From contig VBAE01000085.1 of NCBI GenBank assembly GCA_005882415.1, positions 1 through 32,659 of the forward strand: a stretch of 32,659 nucleotides of DNA, read 5' to 3'. The notes under the pieces were generated by a model. The model was given only the letters and a program-made list of their open reading frames with translations. It did not search any database and was not told where the DNA came from. Of this stretch, positions 1-7,656 are shown piece by piece. The DNA comes from Alphaproteobacteria bacterium. Lineage in GTDB: Bacteria > Pseudomonadota > Alphaproteobacteria > Sphingomonadales > Sphingomonadaceae. The translations under genes and the position numbers were made by a program. Every line of letters begins with the position of its first letter. The first letter of the stretch is position 1.

Positions 1-890
1 TACCGGCACTTCGCCTCGTTCCGCGCCGCAGGGAGGCGCTGCTTGACGAAGTCGCGCATGTTGGCGCCGTAGACGTCGTCAAGTTCATCATAAACTTTGC
101 AGGCTTCGGGGAGCTTTTTCAGCCTGACCAAAGCCTGGCCGAGGAAATAGAGGCTGTCCGCGGCCCGCTCGCCGCGCGGGTTGGACTGGTAGTTGGCGAG
201 GAAGACCTTGGCGGCGGTCGCGGGCTTGCCGTCGTCGAGATAGGCGCGGCCGGCGAGGTTGCTCGCCCAGCTCGCAAGGCGGTGGCGCGGATATTTGGTG
301 GCGACGCCCTCCAGCGCCTTCACCGCGTCGGCGTAGCGCTTCTGTTCCCAGAGGTGGAAGCCGTCGTCATAGGCGCTCTGCACCTCGTCGTCGGCGCCGC
401 CGGTGGAGGCGAGGGTGGCGGGCGTCGTGGGCTTGACCGGCGCGCGTTCGGCGGTGGGCTTGCGCGCAGGCTCGCGGACCGGCTCGGCGGGTGCGCTGGC
501 TTCCGGCGCAGGAGCGGGCGAACGCTCCAGCGCATCGAGGCGGGCGCCGTTGCTGTCGCGGAGCTGGTTCAGCGCCTCTTCGAGCCTGCGGATGCGGTTG
601 GAATCGGTCTCGACCTGGTTGGTCAGCGAGGAGAGCTGGCTCTCAAGCGCGTCGACCCGGGCGGTGAGGTCGGCGACGGGGCTGGAAGCGGGGGAGCCGC
701 CGGAGAAGCCGGGCTCGACCCGTTCCTCGATCTCGGGGCGGACCGGCTGGCCGTTCGGGAAGACCCGGCGCTGGACGGCCTGCATCTCCTGCTCGAGCTT
801 GCCGACCCGCCGCTCGACATTGTTGCTCTGGGCGTAGGCGGGCATCGCCACACCCGCCATCAGGACGAGGCCAAGAAGATGAAAACGCAT
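1..890 (-). CDS. cpoB: CpoB/YbgF-like Tol-Pal cell division coordinator (3' edge of window)
   Basis: The product starts at the ATG complementary to 888-890, behind a GGGGGT run. Residues 1-20 form a signal peptide (MRFHLLGLVLMAGVAMPAYA, then Q), so it should be periplasmic. A coiled-coil stretch follows (about 25-45 and 75-110, heptad-like with LEQEMQAVQRR and RIRRLEEALNQLR), then a Pro/Ala-rich linker, then a TPR domain from about residue 165 (QSAYDDGFHLWEQKRY, ASNLAGRAYLDDG, ADSLYFLGQALVRLKKL). This order of signal, coiled coil and TPR is that of YbgF/CpoB, which binds TolA and links peptidoglycan synthesis to outer-membrane constriction. The reading frame runs to the window edge: residue 296 is Arg and the last two visible bases read TA, so the stop codon probably straddles the edge. 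Pal/TolB are not in view, so the Tol-Pal link is by family only. Confidence 0.85.
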   Translation of the reverse strand, partial: MRFHLLGLVLMAGVAMPAYAQSNNVERRVGKLEQEMQAVQRRVFPNGQPVRPEIEERVEPGFSGGSPASSPVADLTARVDALESQLSSLTNQVETDSNRIRRLEEALNQLRDSNGARLDALERSPAPAPEASAPAEPVREPARKPTAERAPVKPTTPATLASTGGADDEVQSAYDDGFHLWEQKRYADAVKALEGVATKYPRHRLASWASNLAGRAYLDDGKPATAAKVFLANYQSNPRGERAADSLYFLGQALVRLKKLPEACKVYDELDDVYGANMRDFVKQRLPAARNEAKCR

Positions 891-966
891 GACTATTACC
901 CCCACGGTAAGCTGGACGCGATTCTAGCCTAAGCCGCGCCGCCTGTCGCCTCCCTTAAGCGGCTTT

Positions 967-1788
967 TTACCGTCCGGCGGGCGCAGGCGCGGCAGGAGCA
1001 GCGCCGCCGCCCTGGGCGCGGGCGGCGAGATCGGCGCCGAGCAGGCTGACGTCCTTGATCCGCTTCTCGGGCGGGCCGAGCGGCGGGATCGCCGTACCGC
1101 CGACGGTGACGTTGAGCACGTTCGGCCGCCCGGTCATGATCTGCGGCGCCTTGGCTCCGGCCGGGATCTGGTAGCGCTCGCCGCTCTTCAATGTGCCCTC
1201 GTAGAGCTTGGGCCCGCCATTCCCTTCGTAGATGCGCAGCCAGACGTCGTCGGTGGCGGTGAGCACCACGGGGCCGCCGGCAACGGGCGCCGGAGTCGCG
1301 GGAGCCGCCGCTTGCTGCGTGGGAGCAGGCGCTTCGGCGGGCGCGGTGGCGATCTCGCTCTGGCTGCTGCCGTCGCCGAGCGCTGCATTGCGCCAGACGA
1401 GATAGCCGACCACCAAAGCGATTGCGACCAGAGCTGCGACGATGGCGAGCCAGCGCGGTGGCACCCGGGCGGCGTCGGCGGGCTCGTAATAAGCGGGAGC
1501 GGAGGCGCTGGAGCCGCGCGACAATCCCAATTGCTCGCGAAGCTCGGCGCCGATTGCCGGGCCGTCCATGCCGATGGCATTGGCGTAGGAGCGGGCGAAA
1601 CCGATCGAATAAGTGGAGGCGGGGAGCGAATCCCACTCGCCTGCCTCGATATGCTGGAGGTGGCGGATCGGGATCCGGGTCTGGCGCGCGACGTCGTCGA
1701 GGCTCATCCCCTTGGCCTCGCGCGCGACGCGCAGGCGCTCGCCGATCGTGGGGCCGGTGCCGAACTGATCGATATCCGCTTCAACCAT
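967..1788 (-). CDS. RodZ-like helix-turn-helix membrane protein
   Basis: A 273-residue protein with an N-terminal HTH (about residues 14-75: IGERLRVAREAKGMSLDDVA, then ARQTRIPIRHLQHIEAGEW), a single transmembrane segment near 110-130 (WLAIVAALVAIALVVGYLVW), an Ala/Pro/Gln-rich linker and a C-terminal DUF4115-type beta domain (about 175-255: VVLTATDDVWLRIYEGNG, GTLKSGERYQIP). This is the RodZ/HTH_25-DUF4115 architecture: a cytoplasmic HTH that touches MreB, and a periplasmic domain linked to rod shape and wall synthesis. I start at the ATG at 1788; a TTG codon directly upstream (1791) is the only near alternative, and the ribosome site is weak. It lies between ptsP and cpoB on the same strand, with a possible sigma-70 promoter just upstream (1830-1858), so it may be transcribed separately from ptsP. 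Confidence 0.85.
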   Translation of the reverse strand: MVEADIDQFGTGPTIGERLRVAREAKGMSLDDVARQTRIPIRHLQHIEAGEWDSLPASTYSIGFARSYANAIGMDGPAIGAELREQLGLSRGSSASAPAYYEPADAARVPPRWLAIVAALVAIALVVGYLVWRNAALGDGSSQSEIATAPAEAPAPTQQAAAPATPAPVAGGPVVLTATDDVWLRIYEGNGGPKLYEGTLKSGERYQIPAGAKAPQIMTGRPNVLNVTVGGTAIPPLGPPEKRIKDVSLLGADLAARAQGGGAAPAAPAPAGR

Positions 1789-1829
1789 CAAAATCGCTGC
1801 CCCAATTCCCGCGCCCAGACTTGATCCAC

Positions 1830-1858
1830 ATTCATGTCATAGCAGCCCCCCTTGTCAA
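1830..1858 (-). promoter_or_regulatory. Candidate sigma-70 promoter for the RodZ-like gene
   Basis: On the minus strand a perfect TTGACA (1858-1853) is followed after exactly 17 bases by ATGAAT (1835-1830), about 40 bases ahead of the start codon. The -35 is consensus and the -10 is weak. Inferred from sequence only. Confidence 0.4.
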
Positions 1859-1875
1859 CCGGAGTGCGACTCCGG
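1859..1875 (-). terminator. Hairpin after ptsP
   Basis: A perfect 7-bp inverted repeat (ccggagt, loop gcg, actccgg) lies 25 bases past the ptsP stop codon and directly before the candidate rodZ promoter. There is no T-run, so it may slow or end transcription only weakly. Confidence 0.35.
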
Positions 1876-1900
1876 CTGTCGGCGGTCCGCTTCGGTCCGT

Positions 1901-4174
1901 CTATCCAAGCGCGACCTTATGCTCGTCCGCCCAGGCCGACAGCGCCTCGCGCATCGAGGGCGGGGGGTTGTCGAGCATCGCCTCTACGGCCGGCATCAGG
2001 CTCGCCCGGTCGAGCGATCGGATCATCGCCTTGATCGCTCCGACTGCGACGGGGGTGATCGAGAAGCGCTCCAGGCCGATCCCGATCAGCGCCATCGCCT
2101 CCAGCGTCCGCCCGCCCATCTCGCCGCAAATGCCGACCGGAACCCCGGCCTCGCCGCACATCCGGACGACCCGGCGGAGGAAGCGCAGGATCGCCGGCGA
2201 CAGCCAGTCGTAGCGTTCGGCGAGCTTCGGATGGGCGCGATCGGCCGCGAACAGGAACTGGGTGAGGTCGTTGGTGCCGATCGAGAGGAAGTCGATCTTG
2301 GGGAGCAAGATGTCGAGGGTTTCGGCCAGCGCCGGGACTTCCAGCATCGCGCCGTAGCGGATGTTGGTGGGGAGGAGCTTCTTGCGGCTGGCGAGCCAGG
2401 CGCGCTGCTGCTCGACGATGTCGCGCGCCTCCTCGAACTCCCAGGGCTCGGAGACCATCGGGAACATGACGTTGAGCTCGCGCCCCGCCGAAGCTTCAAG
2501 CAGGGCCCGGGCCTGCGATTTCATCAGTCCGTCGCGGTCGAGGGCGAGGCGCAGCGCGCGCCAGCCCATCGCCGGATTCTCCTCCTCGCCCGCCTCGCCA
2601 TGGTCGAGATAGGGAAGGGCCTTGTCGCCGCCGATGTCGACGGTGCGGAAGATCACCGGTTTGTCGCCGGCCGCCTCGATCACCGAGCGGTAGAGCCGCT
2701 GCTGGCTCTCGCGGCGGGGGAGGGTGGCGGAGACGAGGAACTGGAATTCGGTGCGGAACAGGCCGATCCCGTCGGCGCCGACCAGGTCGAGCGCCGCCAC
2801 GTCGTCGCGCAGGCCGGCGTTGACCATCACCGTGATCCGCGAGCCGTCCTTGGTCACCGGCGGAACGTCGCGCAGCGCGGCATATTGGGCGCGGCGCTTC
2901 TGGGTGATTGCGAGCTTGGCCTTGAACGCCTCTTCGACCGGGCCGGTGGGGCGGACGAACACCGCGCCGTCGCCGCCGTCGAGCAGCAGATAGTCGCCCT
3001 CGCCGATCATCCGGCGGACGTTGCGGACCCGGCCGAGCATCGGCAGGCCCATCGCCCGGGCGACGATGGTGACATGGGCGGTGAGCGAGCCTTCCTCAAG
3101 GATCACGCCCTTCAATTTGCGCCGGTCATATTCGAGCAGTTCGGCTGGGCCGAGGTTGCGGGCGACGAGGATCGCGTCGCCGCGGAGGCCCATTTGCGCC
3201 GCGGTGCCGAGCTGGCCGGAGACGATGCGCAGCAGACGGTTCGACAGATCGTCGAGGTCGTGCATCCGTTCCTGGAGGAGGGGGTCGTGGATGTCGCGCA
3301 TCCGCATCTGCATGCGCTGGCGGACCCGCTCGATCGCGGCTTCGGCGGTGAGGCCGCTGTCGATCGCCTCGTTGATCCGCCGCGACCAGCCTTCGTCATA
3401 AGCGAACATCTTGTAGGTCTCGAGGACCTCCTGATGCTCGCCCGCAGTGCCGAACTCGGCGAGGCTGGTCATATGGTCGATCTGTTCGCGCATCTTGGCG
3501 AAGGCGGAATAGACGCGGTGGCGCTCGGCCTCGGTGTCCTCGGCGACTGTGTGCTCGATGAGGACGCGCGGCTGGTGGTAGACGGCGTTGCCGCGGGCGA
3601 GGCCGGTGACGAGGCGGAGGCCCGACAGGCGAAGCGGGCTGTCGTCGCGGACGGTGGCGGCGGCGCTCGCTTTGTCGGCAAGGCCGGCATTGGCGATCAG
3701 CTCGGACAGCACCATTGCGACGGTCTGGAGCGCCTCGATCTCGAGATCGTCATAGGCGCGCGGATCGCCATGCTGGACGCAGAGCACGCCGATCGCCCGC
3801 TCGCGCCGGACGATGGGGACGCCCGCGAAGCTGTGGAACAGCTCCTCCCCCGTCTCCGGGCGGTAGGCGAATTCGGGATGGCTCGCGGCCTCGGCGAGGT
3901 TCAGCACCGCGACCTGCTTGGCGATGGTGCCTACGAGGCCCTCGCCGAGCGCGAGCTTGGTGACGTGGACCGCGCTCTGCTTGAGGCCCAGGGTGGCGAA
4001 CAGCTCGAGCACGCCGTCGCGGAGCAGGTAGATCGAGCAGACCTCGCTCTCCATCGCCTCGGCGACGATCTGGACGACCTTGTTGAGCTTGCCCTGAGCA
4101 GCGAGCCGCGACGCCATCAGGTCGTGAAGGCCGGTGAGGATTTCCCGGGCGGAATTGGTCGAGGCGGTCGGCAT
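1901..4174 (-). CDS. ptsP: Phosphoenolpyruvate-protein phosphotransferase, enzyme I(Ntr)
   Basis: A 757-residue protein of the usual length for PtsP. A GAF domain covers about residues 15-165 (ICSIYLLRDG-like core: VCSIYLLRDGVLELFATLGL). It is followed by the PEP-utiliser N-terminal helical domain (185-310), the mobile phosphohistidine domain and the C-terminal PEP-binding TIM barrel. The active-site His is H367 in LTAHVTIVARAMGLP. The barrel carries LFRTEFQFL, FRTVDIGGDK, ENPAMGWRA, FLSIGTNDLTQF and the ICGEMGG cysteine motif. It takes phosphate from PEP and passes it to NPr, the first step of the nitrogen PTS that tunes K+ transport, stringent response and carbon storage. The ATG at 4174 has a good ribosome site (GGAGGG). 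It belongs to the minus-strand run ptsP-rodZ-cpoB. Confidence 0.95.
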   Translation of the reverse strand: MPTASTNSAREILTGLHDLMASRLAAQGKLNKVVQIVAEAMESEVCSIYLLRDGVLELFATLGLKQSAVHVTKLALGEGLVGTIAKQVAVLNLAEAASHPEFAYRPETGEELFHSFAGVPIVRRERAIGVLCVQHGDPRAYDDLEIEALQTVAMVLSELIANAGLADKASAAATVRDDSPLRLSGLRLVTGLARGNAVYHQPRVLIEHTVAEDTEAERHRVYSAFAKMREQIDHMTSLAEFGTAGEHQEVLETYKMFAYDEGWSRRINEAIDSGLTAEAAIERVRQRMQMRMRDIHDPLLQERMHDLDDLSNRLLRIVSGQLGTAAQMGLRGDAILVARNLGPAELLEYDRRKLKGVILEEGSLTAHVTIVARAMGLPMLGRVRNVRRMIGEGDYLLLDGGDGAVFVRPTGPVEEAFKAKLAITQKRRAQYAALRDVPPVTKDGSRITVMVNAGLRDDVAALDLVGADGIGLFRTEFQFLVSATLPRRESQQRLYRSVIEAAGDKPVIFRTVDIGGDKALPYLDHGEAGEEENPAMGWRALRLALDRDGLMKSQARALLEASAGRELNVMFPMVSEPWEFEEARDIVEQQRAWLASRKKLLPTNIRYGAMLEVPALAETLDILLPKIDFLSIGTNDLTQFLFAADRAHPKLAERYDWLSPAILRFLRRVVRMCGEAGVPVGICGEMGGRTLEAMALIGIGLERFSITPVAVGAIKAMIRSLDRASLMPAVEAMLDNPPPSMREALSAWADEHKVALG

Positions 4175-4230
4175 CTTGCCCTCCGGCTAGCAGGAAGGCG
4201 AAGCGGAATCCAACGCCATTGCCGCCCCGC

Positions 4231-5959
4231 TCAGGCGTGCTGCGACGCGATCCAGCGTTCGGTCGATGACTGCAGGATTTCGAGCGGCACCCGCCCGGTG
4301 CCGAGCACCGCGTCGTGGAACGCCTTGATGTCGAAACGCGGGCCCAGGGCCTTCTTCGCCTTGTCGCGGAGCTGGACGAAGACCGAGTGGCCGAGCTTGT
4401 AGCTGCACGCCTGCCCGGGTGTGGCGCAATAACGCTCGACCTCGCGGGTAGCGAAGCCGGGCGCCTCGCCCTCCTGGTCGACGAAATAGGCGATCGCCTT
4501 CTCGCGGCTCCACTTCAGATGGTGGATTCCGGTGTCGACGACGCAGCGATTGGCGCGGAACAGTTGGAATTTGAGATAGCCGAGCCGCCCGAGCGGGTCG
4601 TCGTCATACATCCCCATCTCGTCGGCGAGCTGCTCGGCATAGAGCGCCCAGCCCTCGCCATAGCCGGAGAAGCCGCCGGTCTTGCGGATCATCGGCAGGT
4701 CCTTGTTGGACAGGCCGAGGCCGCTTTCGAACTGATGGCCGGGGAGCCCCTCATGATAGACGGTCGTGGCGAGGCAGAATTTCGGCCATTCGGCGCTGTC
4801 GTGCAGGTTGAAATAGACGAGGCCGGGCCGCGATCCGTCGATCGCCGGCGCCTGGGAGAAAGCGGAGGCCGCGCCCGCCTCGGTCTGCACCGGCACCCGG
4901 CGGACCTCGAAGCTGTATGGGGGCATGCGGCTGAACATGGTCGGGAGGCGCGAGCGGATCGCCGCGAGGCGCGCGTTGCAATATGCGATCGCCTGCGCCT
5001 TGCCCGCGTCGGTGTTCGGATAGAGCTGGGCCGGGTCCTTGTAGAGCGCCGCCATGCGCTGGCCGACGGTGCCCTTGCTCATGCCCTGCTTCTTCAGGAG
5101 CCCGTCGAGCCGGGCCGAGATCGCCCGCGCCTGGTCGAGGCCGAACTTGTGCACCTCCTCAGGCGAGTAGCGGGTGGTGGTCGTGTTGCGCAGCGCCGTG
5201 CGGTAGAAGTCCGCGCCCTGGGGGAGCTTCCAGACGCCGGCATCGTGGGTCGCCTTTGCCCGAAGCGCCCGGGTCTCGGCGATCTGCCGGTCGAGGGCGG
5301 GGAGCACCTGTGCATCGTAGATCCGCACCGCCTCTCGCCCATAGCGCTCGCCGAGCCCCTTCTCCTTCGCGCGTTTGGCGATCGAGGTGACGAGCTGCGC
5401 ATCCGACGCGGGGAGGCGCATCTTCTCCATCTGGACGAGCGCGGTATCGAGCAGGAAGTCCGGCGGGACCACGCCCATCCCGGCGTCGTGCCGCATCCGC
5501 TCGGTGTTCGCGTCGAGCTGCCCGGCGAATTGGGAGAGGCGGGCGAGATAGGCGTCCGCATCTTCCTTCGACTGGACCGGATGCTTGGTGTCGAGGAAGT
5601 CCGGCACCGACTGATAGGCGCCGGTGAGCTGGCTCACCACATAAGGCGAAGGCCCGAAGCCGGCGCCGCCGAAGTCGAAGCGCTGCACCTCGGCGGAGGA
5701 GCGGCGGGTGTAGAGCACCGTCTCATAGTCGATCCGGTCGGCAGGCGAGAGGGTGGCGGGGTTGATGGCGGCAAGCCGGCGAAGCTGGTCCTGCGTCTGC
5801 GCCCGGATCGCGGCGCGGCCGGCAGGGCCTTCATCGGAGAGCTTCGCCCGGAGGTCCGCGTTAGGCCCCTTGTCGATTGGGCGCCGCAGCGAAAGAGGGA
5901 AGCGCAGCGGCGGCTCCGGCGAGGGCGCTAGTCTGTAGGGAAGTACGGCGATCCAGCAT
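4231..5959 (-). pseudogene. Disrupted DUF885 secreted zinc-peptidase-like gene
   Basis: The large frame (mature part from about 5877 down to the stop at 4231, ~550 residues) is a DUF885 protein: it has DKGPNADLRAKLSDEGPAG near its start, the HEGLPGH zinc-binding-type motif (VYHEGLPGHQFESGLGL) and the usual C-terminal KLGHSVFVQLRDKA. No sensible start exists in that frame. A good start with GGAG ribosome site lies at 5959 in another frame and encodes a typical export signal (MLDRRTSLQTSALAGAAAAL, then PSFAAAP), but it hits TAA at 5861 after 32 codons. In family members these two parts are joined in one frame by a spacer of roughly 40 residues (family knowledge). I infer an internal deletion around 5870-5885 that also shifted the frame. 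An assembly error is the alternative. Frame-wise rescue would need a ribosomal slip, for which I see no site. Confidence 0.75.
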
Positions 5960-6041
5960 CTTGGCAGCTCCAAATGGCGCCGCACCATTGGCGCGGGCTC
6001 GAGGCACGCGCAAGGGCTTCCGGATTGCGGCTGCGGCGCCA

Positions 6042-6070
6042 ATGATATACATTCGAGCTATGTAGATCAT
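6042..6070. promoter_or_regulatory. Inverted-repeat operator of the toxin-antitoxin operon
   Basis: An 11-bp inverted repeat (atgatatacat, 7-base spacer tcgagct, atgtagatcat) with 10 of 11 positions paired. It ends one base pair into the region just ahead of the GGAG ribosome site of the antitoxin gene. AbrB/MazE antitoxins are dimeric DNA binders that repress their own operons at such sites, so this is the likely autoregulatory operator. It is AT-rich compared with its surroundings. Confidence 0.65.
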
Positions 6071-6080
6071 GGAGTCGAAC

Positions 6081-6308
6081 ATGAAGGTCGCCAAATGGGG
6101 CAACAGCCTCGCCATCCGTATCCCCAAGGAGGTAGCCGAGGCGCTTGAACTCAAGGAGGGTTCTGACGTCGAGGTGTTTCCCGTGACCGACAAAGTGGGT
6201 GTCGCCCGGTCCATGACGCGCGAGGAAGCCATTCGCAATCTGCGGAAGTTCCGGGGCCTTCTCCCTGCGGACTTCAAGTTCGACCGGGATGAGGCGAATG
6301 CCCGGTAG
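6081..6308 (+). CDS. MazE/AbrB-type antitoxin
   Basis: A 75-residue protein beginning MKVAKWGNSLAIRIPKEVAE, the signature of the swapped-hairpin AbrB fold of MazE/VapB antitoxins (W-G-N-S-L-A-I-R-I-P). The acidic or basic tail after residue 45 (SMTREEAIRNLRKFRGLLPA) would wrap around and block the toxin. I chose the ATG at 6081, six bases behind a GGAG ribosome site; the ATG at 6069 sits inside the operator palindrome and lacks a ribosome site. The gene overlaps the downstream PIN gene by 11 bases, typical of a coupled toxin-antitoxin pair. Confidence 0.9.
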   Translation: MKVAKWGNSLAIRIPKEVAEALELKEGSDVEVFPVTDKVGVARSMTREEAIRNLRKFRGLLPADFKFDRDEANAR

Positions 6309-6630
6309 CTTCTTCGACTCCAACGTATTGCTCTACTCTGCGGCTGAAGATGAGAAGAAAGCCGCACGCGCCGAGGCACTGATGGAGGCGGGCGGCGTCA
6401 TCAGCGTTCAAGTCTTGAACGAGATTACGAACGTCCTGCGGCGAAAGCGGACGCGCAATTGGACGGAGGTGCTTGCCTATCTCGACCTGCTTCGGGTTAC
6501 TTACGACGCGATGCTAATTGCCTCTGCGCTGGTCGCCGAGTGCGACGTGTTCTGGTCCGAGGATATGCACGACGGCCTCGTCATCGACGGGACCCTCACC
6601 ATCCGGAACCCCTTCTCACGCGTGAACTGA
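6298..6630 (+). CDS. PIN-domain (VapC-type) toxin, probably internally deleted
   Basis: The 110-residue product has the PIN acidic residues in order: D in FFDSNVLLY (residues 5-13), E in VQVLNEITNVLRRK, D in TYDAMLIASAL and the SEDMHDG loop, ending in LTIRNPF. PIN toxins are Mg-dependent ribonucleases, usually cutting tRNA or rRNA. Members of this subfamily are about 135-140 residues, with some 25 residues (a strand and a helix of the type PVTVETHxxGLxLAERY) between the LDLLR helix and YDAM; here LDLLRV runs straight into TYDAM. I infer an in-frame deletion near 6495-6505 that likely unfolds the toxin. The ATG at 6298 is preferred (GAGG just upstream); 6289 is an in-frame alternative. The 3' end overlaps the convergent nitronate monooxygenase gene by 15 bases. 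Confidence 0.8.
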   Translation: MPGSFFDSNVLLYSAAEDEKKAARAEALMEAGGVISVQVLNEITNVLRRKRTRNWTEVLAYLDLLRVTYDAMLIASALVAECDVFWSEDMHDGLVIDGTLTIRNPFSRVN

Positions 6631-7656
6631 GCGCCTTTCCAGTGCGTGGGCGGCTTCGTCGATGAGGTCGCGGAGGATGTCGGCGACGGGGGCCTCGCCC
6701 TTGACCATGCCGACCGACTGGCCGGCCATCACCGAGCCGCTCTCGACGTCGCCCTCGATCACCGCGCGGCGGAGGGCGCCGGCCCAATAATGTTCGATCT
6801 GGAGCTGGGCTTCGGCCATCTCGACCGTGCCCGCGTCGAGCAGGCCGGCGACTTCGCGCTGCTTGGCGGCGAAGCTCTCCATCTCCTTGTTGCGGATCGC
6901 GCGGACCGGGATGACCGGCAGGCGCGGGTCGATCTGGACGCTGGTGATCGCATCGCGCGCCGAGGCGCGGATGAATGCCTTCTTGAAGTTCGGGTGGGCG
7001 ATGCATTCGTTCGCGCAGACGAAGCGGGTGCCGAGCTGCACGCCGACCGCGCCCATCTCCAGATAGCCGGCGATGAGCCCGCCATGGCCGATGCCGCCGG
7101 CGACGAAGATCGGGACGTCGGCGGCAAGCGGCGGGAGGATCTCCTGGGCGAGCACCGAGGTCGAGACCGGGCCGATATGTCCGCCCGCCTCCATGCCTTC
7201 GATGACCAAGGCGTCGACGCCCGAGCGCACCAGCTTCTTGGCCAGCGCCAGCGCGGGGGCGAAGCAGATCAGCTTGGCGCCACTGCCCTTGATCCGGTCG
7301 ATCGAGCCGGGCGGCGGAAGGCCGCCGGCGAGGACGACATGGCTCACCCCATGGCGGGCGCAGACGTCGATCAGTTCGCTCAATTGCGGGTGCATGGTGA
7401 TGAGGTTGACCCCGAACGGCCGCTCGGTCCGCTTCTTCGTCTCGGCGATCTCGGTGTCGAGAAGCTCGGGCGACATCGCCCCGCAGGCGATCACCCCGAA
7501 CGCGCCGGCGTTCGACAGAGCCGAGACGAGGTGCCGCTCCGAGATCCAGCTCATCGCCCCGCCGAGGATCGCGACTTCGCAGCCCAAGAAGTCGGTCCCC
7601 CGCTTCATCAGCCGCTTCAGCCGGTCGTGGCCCATTGCGTCGCTGGAACTACTCAA
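6616..7656 (-). CDS. Nitronate monooxygenase family protein (FMN, FabK-like TIM barrel)
   Basis: A protein of up to 346 residues with the 2-nitropropane dioxygenase/FabK fold: GCEVAILGGAMSWISERHLV near the N-terminus, the glycine-rich EGMEAGGHIGP motif (with the His placed as in class II nitronate monooxygenases) and the phosphate-binding IFVAGGIGHGG followed by GVQLGTRFV. These enzymes oxidise alkyl nitronates using FMN; the natural substrate here is unknown. The frame begins with TTG at 7656, overlapping the lysC stop (TTGA), behind a GGGGGAAG stretch; the first ATG is at 7635 and gives a product seven residues shorter. It is the last gene of the lysA-lysC-NMO run and meets the PIN toxin tail to tail. 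Confidence 0.85.
   Translation of the reverse strand: MSSSSDAMGHDRLKRLMKRGTDFLGCEVAILGGAMSWISERHLVSALSNAGAFGVIACGAMSPELLDTEIAETKKRTERPFGVNLITMHPQLSELIDVCARHGVSHVVLAGGLPPPGSIDRIKGSGAKLICFAPALALAKKLVRSGVDALVIEGMEAGGHIGPVSTSVLAQEILPPLAADVPIFVAGGIGHGGLIAGYLEMGAVGVQLGTRFVCANECIAHPNFKKAFIRASARDAITSVQIDPRLPVIPVRAIRNKEMESFAAKQREVAGLLDAGTVEMAEAQLQIEHYWAGALRRAVIEGDVESGSVMAGQSVGMVKGEAPVADILRDLIDEAAHALERRSVHA

Noticed and set aside
1919-4402. An 827-codon open frame on the plus strand
   Set aside because: It is antisense to ptsP, whose domains and active-site residues are all intact; high-GC coding DNA leaves long empty antisense frames.
6069-6308. Antitoxin start at 6069
   Set aside because: That ATG is part of the operator palindrome and has no ribosome site; 6081 has GGAG at the right distance and fits the family's N-terminus.
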